Assembly: GCF_965214215.1 (NCBI RefSeq)
Contig: NZ_CBDCBD010000003.1
Coordinates: forward strand, 1,736,001-1,800,000
DNA: 64,000 nucleotides
Direction: 5' to 3'
Origin: Poriferisodalis sp965214215
Lineage (GTDB): Bacteria; Actinomycetota; Acidimicrobiia; Acidimicrobiales; Poriferisodalaceae
The notes beneath the pieces were generated by a model, which saw only the letters and a program-made list of their open reading frames with translations, had not been told where the DNA came from and made no database searches. This document shows, one piece after another, positions 17,013-25,348 of this stretch. Made by a program: the position numbers and the translations under genes. Position 1 is the stretch's first letter; every line of letters begins with the position of its first letter.

Positions 17013-18011
17013 GTGACCCATCGCATCGCAGTCATCGGCGGAGACGGAATCGGACCCGAGGTCATCTCGGTGGCACTCGATGTGATTGCCGCCGCCGGAG
17101 CCAGCATCTCGACGACCGAATTCGAGCTGGGCGGGCACCGCTACCTGCGCGACGGCACCGTGCTCGACGACGCAACCCTCGATGAGCTGCGCACGTTCGA
17201 CGCCATCCTGCTCGGCGCCGTGGGCACGCCTGATGTGCCGCCCGGAGTCATCGAGCGCGGGCTGCTCTTGAAGGCCCGGTTTGAGCTGGACCTGTACGTG
17301 AACCTGCGCCCATTCACCCTTCCTGACGGCCATAGCTTCACGGTGATCCGCGAGAACACCGAGGGCGCCTATGCGGGCGAGGGCGGCTTCCTGCGCAAGG
17401 GCACGCCGCACGAGATCGCGACCCAAGGCTCGGTCAACACACGTATGGGCGCCGAGCGAGCCATCCGCTACGGATTCGAGTTGGCCCGCGACCGGGAACA
17501 CCGTCACCTGACGCTGGTTCACAAGACCAACGTGCTGACGTTCTCAGGCGACCTGTGGGAGCGCACGTTCAACGAGGTCGCCGCCGAGTATCCCGACGTC
17601 GAGACCGCGTACAACCATGTCGACGCAGCCTGCATTCACTTCGTGGAGGATCCGCACCGCTACGAGGTGATCGTCACCGACAACCTGTTCGGAGACATCC
17701 TCACCGATCTCGGCGGCGCTGTAGCCGGCGGCATCGGGCTCGCCGCCTCAGCAAACCTCAACCCGGACCGCACGGGTCCGTCGCTGTTCGAGCCCGTCCA
17801 CGGTTCGGCGCCCGACATCGCCGGCAAGGGTCTCGCCAACCCGACCGCTGCGGTCCTGTCCGCAGTGCTCATGCTGGAATTCTTGGGCGAGGCCGAATGC
17901 GCGGAGCGTGTTCGGCGTGCGTGCGACGCCGTGATCGCCGATGACGCCGTGCCCGATGTAGGCACCGACGAGATCGCCAAGGCGATCCTCGACGGGGTCT
18001 CTGAGGGGTGA
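17013..18011 (+). CDS. leuB: 3-isopropylmalate dehydrogenase
   Basis: 332 residues from GTG 17013 (MTHRIAVIGGDGIGPEV). The frame is open further upstream, but only with unlike sequence. The family motifs GDGIGPE, LGAVGTPDV, RENTEGAYAGEGG, VHKTNVL, DNLFGDILTDLGG and LFEPVHGSAPDIAGKG are all present. It oxidises and decarboxylates 3-isopropylmalate with NAD. Relatives also accept 3-methylmalate from the citramalate pathway, and cimA follows after 7 bp, so a dual role in leucine and isoleucine synthesis is likely. Confidence 0.95.
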   Translation: MTHRIAVIGGDGIGPEVISVALDVIAAAGASISTTEFELGGHRYLRDGTVLDDATLDELRTFDAILLGAVGTPDVPPGVIERGLLLKARFELDLYVNLRPFTLPDGHSFTVIRENTEGAYAGEGGFLRKGTPHEIATQGSVNTRMGAERAIRYGFELARDREHRHLTLVHKTNVLTFSGDLWERTFNEVAAEYPDVETAYNHVDAACIHFVEDPHRYEVIVTDNLFGDILTDLGGAVAGGIGLAASANLNPDRTGPSLFEPVHGSAPDIAGKGLANPTAAVLSAVLMLEFLGEAECAERVRRACDAVIADDAVPDVGTDEIAKAILDGVSEG

Positions 18012-18018
18012 TCTCGTC

Positions 18019-19689
18019 ATGAGTTCCACTGACAGCGGGGCTGCAAGTCCCGAATTTGGCTCGGCCCCGCCGCTCGTGCGCGTGGGCTCACGCGATCCTT
18101 CTTGGCCCAGCCACGTGGAGATCTTCGACACGACGCTGCGCGACGGTGTCCAGTTCGAGGGCATCTCGGTTTCTCCAGACGACAAGCTGAAGGTGGCCCG
18201 CCAGCTCGACGCACTAGGCATCCACTGGATCGAGGGGGGTTGGCCGGGTTCCAATCCCAAGGACGAGGCATTCTTCGCCCGGGCGACCACCGAACTCGAG
18301 CTGGCGCATGCGACCCTGGTTGCGTTCGGCTCGACGCGCCGGCCCCGTGGGCGTGTCGACGATGACCAGACGCTGGCTTCGCTCGTGGCCGCTGGCACAT
18401 CAACGGTGTGCATCGTCGGCAAGTCGTGGGACTACCACGTCACCGAAGCGCTCCGGCAGCCGCTCAGCGAGGGCATCGCGATGGTCGGCGACTCGGTTGA
18501 GTTCCTCAAGGGGGAGGGGCTGCGGGTCTTCTTCGACGCGGAGCACTTCTTCGACGGCTACAAGCGCAATCCTGAGTTCGCGCTGTCGGTGCTCGAGGCA
18601 GCGGCGGTGAAGGGTGCCGACTGCCTGGTGCTGTGCGACACCAACGGGGGCTCGCTGCCCCACGAGGTCGAGGCCATCGTGCGCGACGTGGTGGCGCACT
18701 TCGACGGCGTCCAGATCGGCATGCACACCCAGAATGACACCGGCTGCGCCGTGGCGAACGCAGTGGCAGGTGTGGTCGCCGGTGCGACGCACGTGCAGGG
18801 AACGGTGAACGGATACGGCGAGCGCACCGGCAATTGCGACAACACCGTGCTCGTGCCGAATCTCACGCTCAAGATGGGCATCGAGACCGTGCCGCGCGAG
18901 TGCCTGACCCGCTTCACCTCGGTCGCGCATCACGTGGCCGAACTGGTGAACATGCCGCCCCAGCATCAGCAGCCCTACGTCGGGGCATCGGCATTCGCCC
19001 ACAAGGCGGGTCTGCACACGAGCGCCATTGCTCGCCGCCCCGACAGCTACGAGCACATCGACCCCGAAGCCGTCGGGAACAGCACGAGGTTTCTGCTCGG
19101 GGACCTGTCGGGCAGAGCGTCGGTGGAGCTGAAGGCTGCCGAGCTCGGCATCGAGATCGACAAGGCTGCGATGTCCGACGTCGTCGACGAGCTCAAGCGA
19201 CTCGAGCACGCCGGCTATCACTTCGAGGTCGCCGACGCCTCGTTGGAAATGCTGCTGCGCCGCGCTGCGGGCCAGACGTTCGACTTTTTCAGGGTGGAGT
19301 CGTTCAAGGTGCTCGTCGAGCGGGGCCGCGAGGCCGAATTCGACACCGAGGCAACGCTGCGCATCGTGGTGGGCGGAGAGCGTCGGGTCACCGTCGGCGA
19401 GGGCGACGGCCCGGTCAACGCGCTCGACAACGCCTTCCGCCAAGCGGTGCGAAACGATTACCCCGATCTCGACTCGGTGCGCCTGACCGACTACAAGGTG
19501 CGGGTCCTCGACGCCGATCGAGGCACCGAAGCGGTGACGCGAGTGCTCATCGATTCGACCGACGGTGAGACGACGTGGACCACCATCGGCGTCTCGGAGA
19601 ACATCATCGAGGCTTCGTGGCTGGCTCTGCGCGACTCGATCATCTACGCCCTCATGCGCCACCGTCTCGACGAGGCGGCGAACGGCTGA
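18019..19689 (+). CDS. cimA: (R)-citramalate synthase
   Basis: 556 residues with an N-terminal HMGL-like TIM barrel (FDTTLRDGVQFEGIS, the metal-binding GMHTQNDTGCAVAN, GTVNGYGERTGNCDN) and a C-terminal LeuA-type allosteric domain. The overall length, the IEGGWPGSNPKDEAFF block and HKAGLHTSAIARRPDSYEHI mark the citramalate synthase family rather than 2-isopropylmalate synthase. It condenses pyruvate with acetyl-CoA to begin threonine-independent isoleucine synthesis, and isoleucine normally inhibits it. Its place beside leuB and leuCD supplies the next steps. No leuA or ilv genes lie in the window. Confidence 0.94.
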   Translation: MSSTDSGAASPEFGSAPPLVRVGSRDPSWPSHVEIFDTTLRDGVQFEGISVSPDDKLKVARQLDALGIHWIEGGWPGSNPKDEAFFARATTELELAHATLVAFGSTRRPRGRVDDDQTLASLVAAGTSTVCIVGKSWDYHVTEALRQPLSEGIAMVGDSVEFLKGEGLRVFFDAEHFFDGYKRNPEFALSVLEAAAVKGADCLVLCDTNGGSLPHEVEAIVRDVVAHFDGVQIGMHTQNDTGCAVANAVAGVVAGATHVQGTVNGYGERTGNCDNTVLVPNLTLKMGIETVPRECLTRFTSVAHHVAELVNMPPQHQQPYVGASAFAHKAGLHTSAIARRPDSYEHIDPEAVGNSTRFLLGDLSGRASVELKAAELGIEIDKAAMSDVVDELKRLEHAGYHFEVADASLEMLLRRAAGQTFDFFRVESFKVLVERGREAEFDTEATLRIVVGGERRVTVGEGDGPVNALDNAFRQAVRNDYPDLDSVRLTDYKVRVLDADRGTEAVTRVLIDSTDGETTWTTIGVSENIIEASWLALRDSIIYALMRHRLDEAANG

Positions 19690-19737
19690 GCGACCCGACA
19701 GCAGGTGACCCACGCGGTCGCCGCAGCCGGCACTTCC

Positions 19738-19743
19738 TAGACT
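19738..19743 (+). promoter_or_regulatory. -10 box TAGACT of a leaderless promoter
   Basis: TAGACT ends 8 nt before ATG 19752, so transcription should begin at or next to the start codon. There is no Shine-Dalgarno sequence. This is one of several such sites in the window and helps fix the start of the following gene. Confidence 0.55.
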
Positions 19744-19751
19744 GCGCGGCA

Positions 19752-20282
19752 ATGGCTGCGCCACGCCACGTCCGGGTCGAACCCCTCGCGGAAGTCCGTT
19801 CGTACAGCTCGCCGGAAGTGACCCCCCGGCACTGGAACGCTGCACGCCCAGGCGACCTAGCCGCTGGCCAGCCCACGGGGGCGTCGCGAGGCCATCAAGG
19901 TCCCGACCAGGGATACGCATTCGGCCTGGTCCACCTCTTCGACGATCGGGTGTACCTCGCTTCGGGCGAGGATCGACGCGACGTCGACGCCGGCTGTGTC
20001 GCAGTGGCGCTCAAGCGCGCCTCCATCTTCGGCCGTGCACCAGTGGTGTGGGACCTCGAAGCGGGATACTTGGCCTTCGGGTTCCTCGACCAGCAACCTC
20101 CCGCGGAGCTGCTGACGCGCCGTGAAGAGCTCTTCGAGGGTGCTGCAGATGCACATCACTACAACCACGTGCGCGAGCTTGTCGCCTGTGTGCCCGCAGA
20201 CGTGCTTGCGCTGACGCCAGCGGAGTCACGACGTCGCTACGAGACAGATCCACTTAGCTTGACGCGAGATCCGCAGGGTTGA
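19752..20282 (+). CDS. Conserved protein of unknown function
   Basis: 176 residues from ATG 19752 (MAAPRHVRVEPLAEV). The frame is open into cimA, but a TAGACT -10 box 8 nt upstream favours this start. It has no signal peptide or membrane helix. It contains RPGDLAAGQPTG, GYAFGLVHLFDDRVYL and a His/Asn-rich AADAHHYNHVREL segment, and ends in a charged tail. I do not recognise the family. It overlaps or abuts the next gene, which suggests a shared transcript and a linked role. Confidence 0.7.
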   Translation: MAAPRHVRVEPLAEVRSYSSPEVTPRHWNAARPGDLAAGQPTGASRGHQGPDQGYAFGLVHLFDDRVYLASGEDRRDVDAGCVAVALKRASIFGRAPVVWDLEAGYLAFGFLDQQPPAELLTRREELFEGAADAHHYNHVRELVACVPADVLALTPAESRRRYETDPLSLTRDPQG

Positions 20283-20350
20283 GCGCAGGGTTTCCGAGAG
20301 CACTCGATACGCCGGCAACGGCGACGAAACCAACACCGATTGAGATTCAG

Positions 20351-21037
20351 ATGGCCCAGATGACTGATACCCAGACCACCGCTCCGCCGACCCGTTTGGA
20401 GACGCCGAACCAGGCCGACCGTGAACTCTTGCGACTGCATCGCAGGGCGTGCACCGACTTCGCCGCGCGGATGCGGCTGCCGGCATGGGAGCACATGGCG
20501 ATGCCGCTGGCGCCGCCGCTGGGCGACTACACCGTGGCCGACCTGCTGGCGCGCGCAGCAAACGGCAATCTCGCAGCTGCAGCCCAGATGAGCGGTCAGC
20601 CGGTGCCGCCGCCGGTCCAAGTCTCGACTCCCGCGGCCGGATTCGGATTGGGACTGGGCGCCCGTCCAGACGAACGTCCCGACCCCACCCAGCCGATCGT
20701 CGAGAGCGTCCGAACGGTGCTCGCGATTGCCGCGAGCCTCGATGCCGGTGCCGGGTTCAGCCCGCGGCTGCGCGACTTGCTCTGGACGCGAGTCACCGAG
20801 CTCACCGTTCTGGGATACGACCTGCAGCAGGCCATCAGTGCCGGCACCGGGCTGGACGAACTGCTGGTGGATCGGATTCTCGTGGCAGCCCCCGCAGTGC
20901 CGGTCTGGCCGGGTCTCGATGCGCTTCAGGTCGACGTGTCGACGCCGCCGTTGCAGCGACTGCTCGCGATGGCCGGCAGGCCCGTAGGTCGCTGGGTCGA
21001 CGCGAGCGATCCAAATTGCAGTACCGGACAGTGCTGA
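20351..21037 (+). CDS. Protein of unknown function
   Basis: 228 residues from ATG 20351. A longer form from TTG 20279, overlapping the previous stop, would add 24 residues. The body is soluble and Ala/Leu-rich with TVADLLARAANGNLAAAA, which faintly recalls the N-terminal helix of mycothiol-dependent maleylpyruvate isomerase-like proteins, too weak to assign. A Pro-rich stretch (GQPVPPPVQVSTPAAGFG) separates two helical halves. It ends CSTGQC. Codon use matches its neighbours, and it lies between an unknown gene and gltX on the same strand. Confidence 0.6.
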   Translation: MAQMTDTQTTAPPTRLETPNQADRELLRLHRRACTDFAARMRLPAWEHMAMPLAPPLGDYTVADLLARAANGNLAAAAQMSGQPVPPPVQVSTPAAGFGLGLGARPDERPDPTQPIVESVRTVLAIAASLDAGAGFSPRLRDLLWTRVTELTVLGYDLQQAISAGTGLDELLVDRILVAAPAVPVWPGLDALQVDVSTPPLQRLLAMAGRPVGRWVDASDPNCSTGQC

Positions 21038-21079
21038 GCGGCGCCTCGAGCGCTTACGACGTACCGCCGCAGCATTCTC

Positions 21080-22402
21080 ATGAGTGATTCGTCCAGGAGT
21101 GTTTCGGCGCCACCGCACATTCGTTTGCGGTTCGCACCCGCCCCCACCGGGTTGCCGCATCTGGGCACGGCTCGCACAGCGCTGTTCAACTGGCTCTATG
21201 CCCGCCACTGCGGCGGCGAGCTGGTGCTGCGCATCGAAGACACCAACGCCGAACTCGCGACGGCTGCTCACATCGACCAGATCCTCGAGATGCTCGAATG
21301 GCTCGGCCTCGACTTCGATGGCGAGCCGGTCTTACAGAGCCGACGCAGTGCGCTCTATGACGCGGCCGTCCAGCGCTGGCTCGACAACGGCCAGGCGTAT
21401 CTCGACGACGGCGCGGTCCGGTTCGCCGTCCCCGATGACGGGGTCACAGCCTTCGACGACATCGTGCGTGGCCGCGTCGAATTCCCGAACGCCTCCATCG
21501 AGGACTTCGTCGTCCGCCGCAGCGACGGCAGCGCGACGTTCTTCGTCGCCAACGCCGTCGACGATCTCGACTTGGGCATCACTCATGTCGTGCGAGGCGA
21601 GGACCTGCTGAACACGACGCCCAAAGTGCTGTTGCTGCGCGCCGCGCTGGGCGCGACCGAGGCGCCGGCCTTTGCCCACCTGCCGCTCATCGTCAACAAG
21701 CAGCGAAAGAAGCTCTCCAAGCGACGCGACGATGTGTCGCTCACCAGTTACCGCGATCAGGGCGTGCTTTCGGCCGCAATGGTGAACTACCTCGCTTTGC
21801 TGGGCTGGGGACCGCCCGACGGCACGGAGGTGCGGCCACTCGCCGAGATCGTGGAGCTGTTCGATCTTGCCGATGTGAACGCGGCACCGGCCATGTTCGA
21901 CACGGACAAGCTCACCGCGATCAACGGTGACTACCTGCGTGCGCTCGACGACGCCGACTTCGCAGTTGCGATCCAGCCGTGGGTCAGCGCACAGCCGTGG
22001 GGCACCCATCTCGACTCGGCGGCGTTACGCGATGTCGCCCCCCTGATCAAAGAACGCACACGTCTGCTGTCGGACGCTCCCGATCGCATCGCGTTTCTCT
22101 TCGCTGAGCCCGAGATCGATCCCGACGACTGGGACGCAACCATGGTCCCGCCCGCACGCGACATCCTCGACCGAGCCAGCTCCAACTTCGCCGGGACGGA
22201 ATGGAACGCCGATTCTCTGCACGCCTCGTTGCGAGAGATCGGCGAGGAATTCGGCCTGAAGCTGGGAAAGGCGCAAGCACCGGTACGCGTTGCGGTCACG
22301 GGCCGCCGGGTGGGTCCCCCGCTGTTCGAATCGTTGGTCCTGCTCGGCCGCGACGCCACGCTCGCGCGTCTCGCTGTGGCCCAGGCCAGGCTCGCTCGCT
22401 GA
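21080..22402 (+). CDS. gltX: Glutamyl-tRNA synthetase
   Basis: 440 residues, a little shorter than the usual 470-500. The class I signature is APTGLPHLGTART (HIGH motif as HLGT), with LVLRIEDTNAE for glutamate binding, HVVRGEDLL, and KKLSKRRDD as the KMSKS equivalent. It charges tRNA-Glu, and in organisms lacking GlnRS it also mischarges tRNA-Gln for later amidation. A tRNA-Gln gene follows 61 bp downstream and a tRNA-Glu gene lies 15 kb away. In this version the His of HIGH and Lys-Leu-Ser-Lys are retained, so it should be active. Confidence 0.96.
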   Translation: MSDSSRSVSAPPHIRLRFAPAPTGLPHLGTARTALFNWLYARHCGGELVLRIEDTNAELATAAHIDQILEMLEWLGLDFDGEPVLQSRRSALYDAAVQRWLDNGQAYLDDGAVRFAVPDDGVTAFDDIVRGRVEFPNASIEDFVVRRSDGSATFFVANAVDDLDLGITHVVRGEDLLNTTPKVLLLRAALGATEAPAFAHLPLIVNKQRKKLSKRRDDVSLTSYRDQGVLSAAMVNYLALLGWGPPDGTEVRPLAEIVELFDLADVNAAPAMFDTDKLTAINGDYLRALDDADFAVAIQPWVSAQPWGTHLDSAALRDVAPLIKERTRLLSDAPDRIAFLFAEPEIDPDDWDATMVPPARDILDRASSNFAGTEWNADSLHASLREIGEEFGLKLGKAQAPVRVAVTGRRVGPPLFESLVLLGRDATLARLAVAQARLAR

Positions 22403-22463
22403 GTCGAAACACCCAATATTCCCGGGCTGCGCGATTGGCCGCGCCGCTAGCCTGTGTGCGCTT

Positions 22464-22538
22464 TCGGGGATGGTGTAATAGGCAACACAACTGGTTCTGG
22501 TCCAGTCATTGGGGGTTCGAGTCCTCCTCCCCGAACCA
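22464..22538 (+). tRNA. tRNA-Gln (anticodon CTG), CCA encoded
   Basis: Acceptor stem TCGGGGA (22464-22470) pairs fully with TCCCCGA (22528-22534). The anticodon arm is ACTGG-TTCTGGT-CCAGT with CTG in the loop, reading CAG. The T arm GGGGG-TTCGAGT-CCTCC has one G-T pair. The discriminator A and CCA (22536-22538) are encoded. A candidate -10, TAGCCT, lies at 22448-22453. Confidence 0.95.
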
Positions 22539-22725
22539 GGCCGCCGGGGCGTCGTCGCCACGAGTAGCGCGCTCGACGCCGCACTCAAACATCAACGTTG
22601 CAGGCGTGGTTGGACCGATTTGCACCAAACGCGTTTCTGTGACCTAACATCACCCGCTGGCTCGGCCCACATGGGGCTCCCCACGGAACCTCACGAATAC
22701 GAGCCGACCTGATAACTTGCCTGCG

Positions 22726-22743
22726 GCCGGTCTCCCGACCGGC
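22726..22743 (+). promoter_or_regulatory. Seven-bp hairpin in the livG 5' region
   Basis: GCCGGTC and GACCGGC enclose loop TCCC, ending 23 bp before the livG GTG. A GGAGGGGG ribosome-binding site follows it directly. It might shape access to the ribosome-binding site. The wider gap 22539-22766 shows no gene, and GATAAC at 22711 is the best -10 candidate. Confidence 0.4.
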
Positions 22744-22766
22744 TCGGACCGGAGGGGGTTCAGCGC

Positions 22767-23528
22767 GTGGCGTTGCTCGAAGTCCAAGACATCTCCGTGC
22801 AGTTCGGCGGCATCCGCGCGCTCGACGATTTGTCCTTTTCTCTGGATGAAGGACAGATCCTCGGACTCATCGGACCGAACGGCGCGGGCAAGACCACCCT
22901 GTTCAACGTGGTCAGCCGGATCTACGACCCGACCACCGGTTCGGTGACGTTCGACGGCCACGATCTGCTCTCCATGCCTGCGCACCGGATCAGTCGCGTC
23001 GGCGTGTACCGGACGTTCCAGAACCTGGCGCTTTGGCGCGGCATGAGCGTCCTCGAGAACGTCATGGTGGGCGACCACACCAACACCAAGGCGAACTTCT
23101 TCACCGGCGCGTTCCGTATCGGCACCCGCCGTGAAGAAAACGACCTTCGTCGCCGCGCCTGGGAGGCGCTCGAAGAACTCGGCCTGGAGGAACACGCCTA
23201 CCACCCCGCAGCCGGGCTGCCCTTCGGCACGCTCAAGCGAATCGAGCTGGCCCGGGCGCTGATCTCCAACCCGCGCCTGATCATGCTCGACGAGCCGGCG
23301 TCGGGCCTGACGCACCAAGAGGTCGACTCGCTCGCCCAGGACGTGAAAGACATCCGCGACCGGCACAACCTGTCGGTCCTGCTTGTGGAGCACCACATGC
23401 GTATGGTGCTCAACATCAGCGAGCACCTTGTCGTGCTCAACTTCGGCCGCAAGATCGCTGACGGTCACCCCGATGTCGTGCGCAACGACCCGGAGGTCAT
23501 CGAGGCGTACCTGGGGAGTTCTTCATGA
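22767..23528 (+). CDS. livG: Branched-chain amino-acid ABC transporter ATP-binding protein LivG
   Basis: 253 residues from GTG 22767, with GGAGGGGG upstream. Walker A GPNGAGKTT, Q-loop TFQNLALW, the LivG-variant signature LPFGTLKRIELARAL, Walker B LIMLDEPASGL and VEHHMRMV. The LivG-type C-terminal tail (DVVRNDPEVIEAYLGSSS) is present. It energises uptake of branched-chain amino acids or related compounds with LivF and the membrane subunits downstream. It opens a nine-kilobase plus-strand cluster. Confidence 0.94.
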   Translation: MALLEVQDISVQFGGIRALDDLSFSLDEGQILGLIGPNGAGKTTLFNVVSRIYDPTTGSVTFDGHDLLSMPAHRISRVGVYRTFQNLALWRGMSVLENVMVGDHTNTKANFFTGAFRIGTRREENDLRRRAWEALEELGLEEHAYHPAAGLPFGTLKRIELARALISNPRLIMLDEPASGLTHQEVDSLAQDVKDIRDRHNLSVLLVEHHMRMVLNISEHLVVLNFGRKIADGHPDVVRNDPEVIEAYLGSSS

Positions 23529-24238
23529 CCGAGATGATGCTGAAGGTCACCGACCTCCACGCCCGTTACGGCGCGGTAGAGGTTCTACGCGGCCTCGACT
23601 TCGAAGTACCCGATGGCAACGTCGTGGTGATTCTCGGTGCCAACGGCGCCGGCAAGACCACGACGCTGCGGGCGCTGTGCAACATGTGCACGACGACCGG
23701 CACGGTCATGATGGAGGGCGACGACATCTCCCGTGCCAAGACGGCCGACATCGTGAGGCGCGGCGTCGCCCATGTGCCTCAGGGCCGTGGCACATTTCCC
23801 GAGCTCTCGGTAATGGACAATCTCAGGATCGGCGCCTACACCCGCAAGGACAATGAGGTCAACGCGGATGTCGACCGCTGGTTCGAGATCTTCCCTCGGC
23901 TCGAGGAGCGCCGCGGCCAGCTCGCCGGCTCGCTCTCGGGCGGTGAGCAGCAGATGCTCGCTGTCGCCCGGGCGCTGATGTGCAGGCCCAAGCTGCTGTT
24001 GCTTGACGAGCCCTCCCTGGGCTTGGCGCCGCTCATCATCGAAGACCTCTTCGAGCGCTTCGCCCAACTCAACAAGGAGACCGGGTTGACGCTGTTGCTC
24101 GTCGAGCAGAACGCCAACCTGGCGCTGGACATGGCCGACTACGGGTACGTGATCGAGAGCGGCGAGATCGCTCTGCACGGACCCGCCGAACAGCTCAAGA
24201 GCGATCCTGCAGTGCAGGAAGCGTACTTGGGCGCTTGA
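23525..24238 (+). CDS. livF: Branched-chain amino-acid ABC transporter ATP-binding protein LivF
   Basis: 237 residues, starting in a 4-bp ATGA overlap with livG. GANGAGKTTTLRAL, VPQGRGTFPELSV, SLSGGEQQMLAVARALM, LLLDEPSLGLAP and LLLVEQNANLALDMADYGYV are the standard LivF sequence of motifs. It forms the ATPase dimer with LivG. Only one LivG/LivF pair serves a cluster that encodes two permease pairs. Confidence 0.94.
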   Translation: MTEMMLKVTDLHARYGAVEVLRGLDFEVPDGNVVVILGANGAGKTTTLRALCNMCTTTGTVMMEGDDISRAKTADIVRRGVAHVPQGRGTFPELSVMDNLRIGAYTRKDNEVNADVDRWFEIFPRLEERRGQLAGSLSGGEQQMLAVARALMCRPKLLLLDEPSLGLAPLIIEDLFERFAQLNKETGLTLLLVEQNANLALDMADYGYVIESGEIALHGPAEQLKSDPAVQEAYLGA

Positions 24239-24260
24239 TTCGTAGGTACGGGGGCAGACC

Positions 24261-25319
24261 GTGAACTGGAACTTCGAGATCCTCCCGGATTTCATTTTCA
24301 ACGGCCTACGCGACGGTGCCGTATATGCCGCCGCCGCATTGGCGTTGGTGCTGATCTTCAAGGCCACGACGCTGATCAACTTCGCCACTGGCGAGTTGGC
24401 GATGCTCGGTGCGTTCTTCGTGTACGTGCTCAACATCGAGCAGGGCCTCTGGCTCTGGCTCTCGATTGTCATAGCGATGGCCATCAGTGCCGCCATCGGC
24501 GCGGCCGTCGAACGAGCGCTTGTGAGACCGTTCGACCCAGCGGACCACCTACCGGTCGTGCTCATCACCTTGGGCTTGTTCTTGATCATTAACGCCGTCG
24601 CGGGCGACATCTGGAACTACCAGGTCCGGCGGGTGAATGACCCCTTCGGCCAGTTCCCGAGCTGGGTGCCCAATGGCAGCGAACTCAAGACGTCCAGCGA
24701 AGGCACGATTGTCTGCTTGACGAATTCCGAGGGCCAGCTCGCCGAGGTCGCACCTGGGACTTCCGGCGCTGAGATGTGCGAGATGGTGGGCCGGACCTTC
24801 TTTGAGGTCATCGGGGCCCGCCTCCACTACCGCACGATCGGCACGTGGATCGCACTCGCCCTCGCGCTGATTGCACTTGCGATCATCCTGGGCAAGACGA
24901 AGGCGGGCCTGGCTTTCCGAGCAGTGTCCTCCAATACCGAGTCAGCCCGGCTGGTCGGTGTCAACACCGGCCGCACACTGGGGTTCGGCTGGGCACTGGC
25001 CTCTGTGTTCGGCACGCTGTCGGCCGCCTTGGTGGCACCGGCTCTGGGCGGTGTCAATCCCAACATGATGCTGACCATCCTGATCTACGCCCTGGCAGGA
25101 GCCGCCCTCGGCGGCCTCGACAGCCTCGGCGGCGCGGTCATCGGCGGGCTGGTTGTCGGACTCGTCAAGTCGGTCCTGGTCTCATGGTTCGGCGTGGTCG
25201 TGCTCGGCCAGGCCTATTTCTCGATCTTGCAGCTGGCGATGGCATTCCTGCTGATCCTGATCGTGCTGTTGTTCCGTCCAGCGGGTCTCTTCGGAACCCG
25301 CCGTATCGAGCGCGTCTAG
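24261..25319 (+). CDS. livH: Branched-chain amino-acid ABC transporter permease LivH, with loop insertion
   Basis: 352 residues from GTG 24261, longer than the usual about 290. Membrane segments begin at GLRDGAVYAAAALALVLIF, followed by FATGELAMLGAF, a LivH signature. Between about residues 115 and 180 an extra hydrophilic loop contains two Cys (TIVCLTNSEG and AEMCEMVG) that could form a disulphide outside the cell. The ATPase-contact region GLAFRAVSSNTESARLVGVN and the end RPAGLFGTRRIERV are normal. It pairs with the LivM-like protein encoded 29 bp downstream. Confidence 0.9.
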   Translation: MNWNFEILPDFIFNGLRDGAVYAAAALALVLIFKATTLINFATGELAMLGAFFVYVLNIEQGLWLWLSIVIAMAISAAIGAAVERALVRPFDPADHLPVVLITLGLFLIINAVAGDIWNYQVRRVNDPFGQFPSWVPNGSELKTSSEGTIVCLTNSEGQLAEVAPGTSGAEMCEMVGRTFFEVIGARLHYRTIGTWIALALALIALAIILGKTKAGLAFRAVSSNTESARLVGVNTGRTLGFGWALASVFGTLSAALVAPALGGVNPNMMLTILIYALAGAALGGLDSLGGAVIGGLVVGLVKSVLVSWFGVVVLGQAYFSILQLAMAFLLILIVLLFRPAGLFGTRRIERV

Positions 25320-25348
25320 CTCAACGACCCAAGGGGAGTTGCTGAGGT

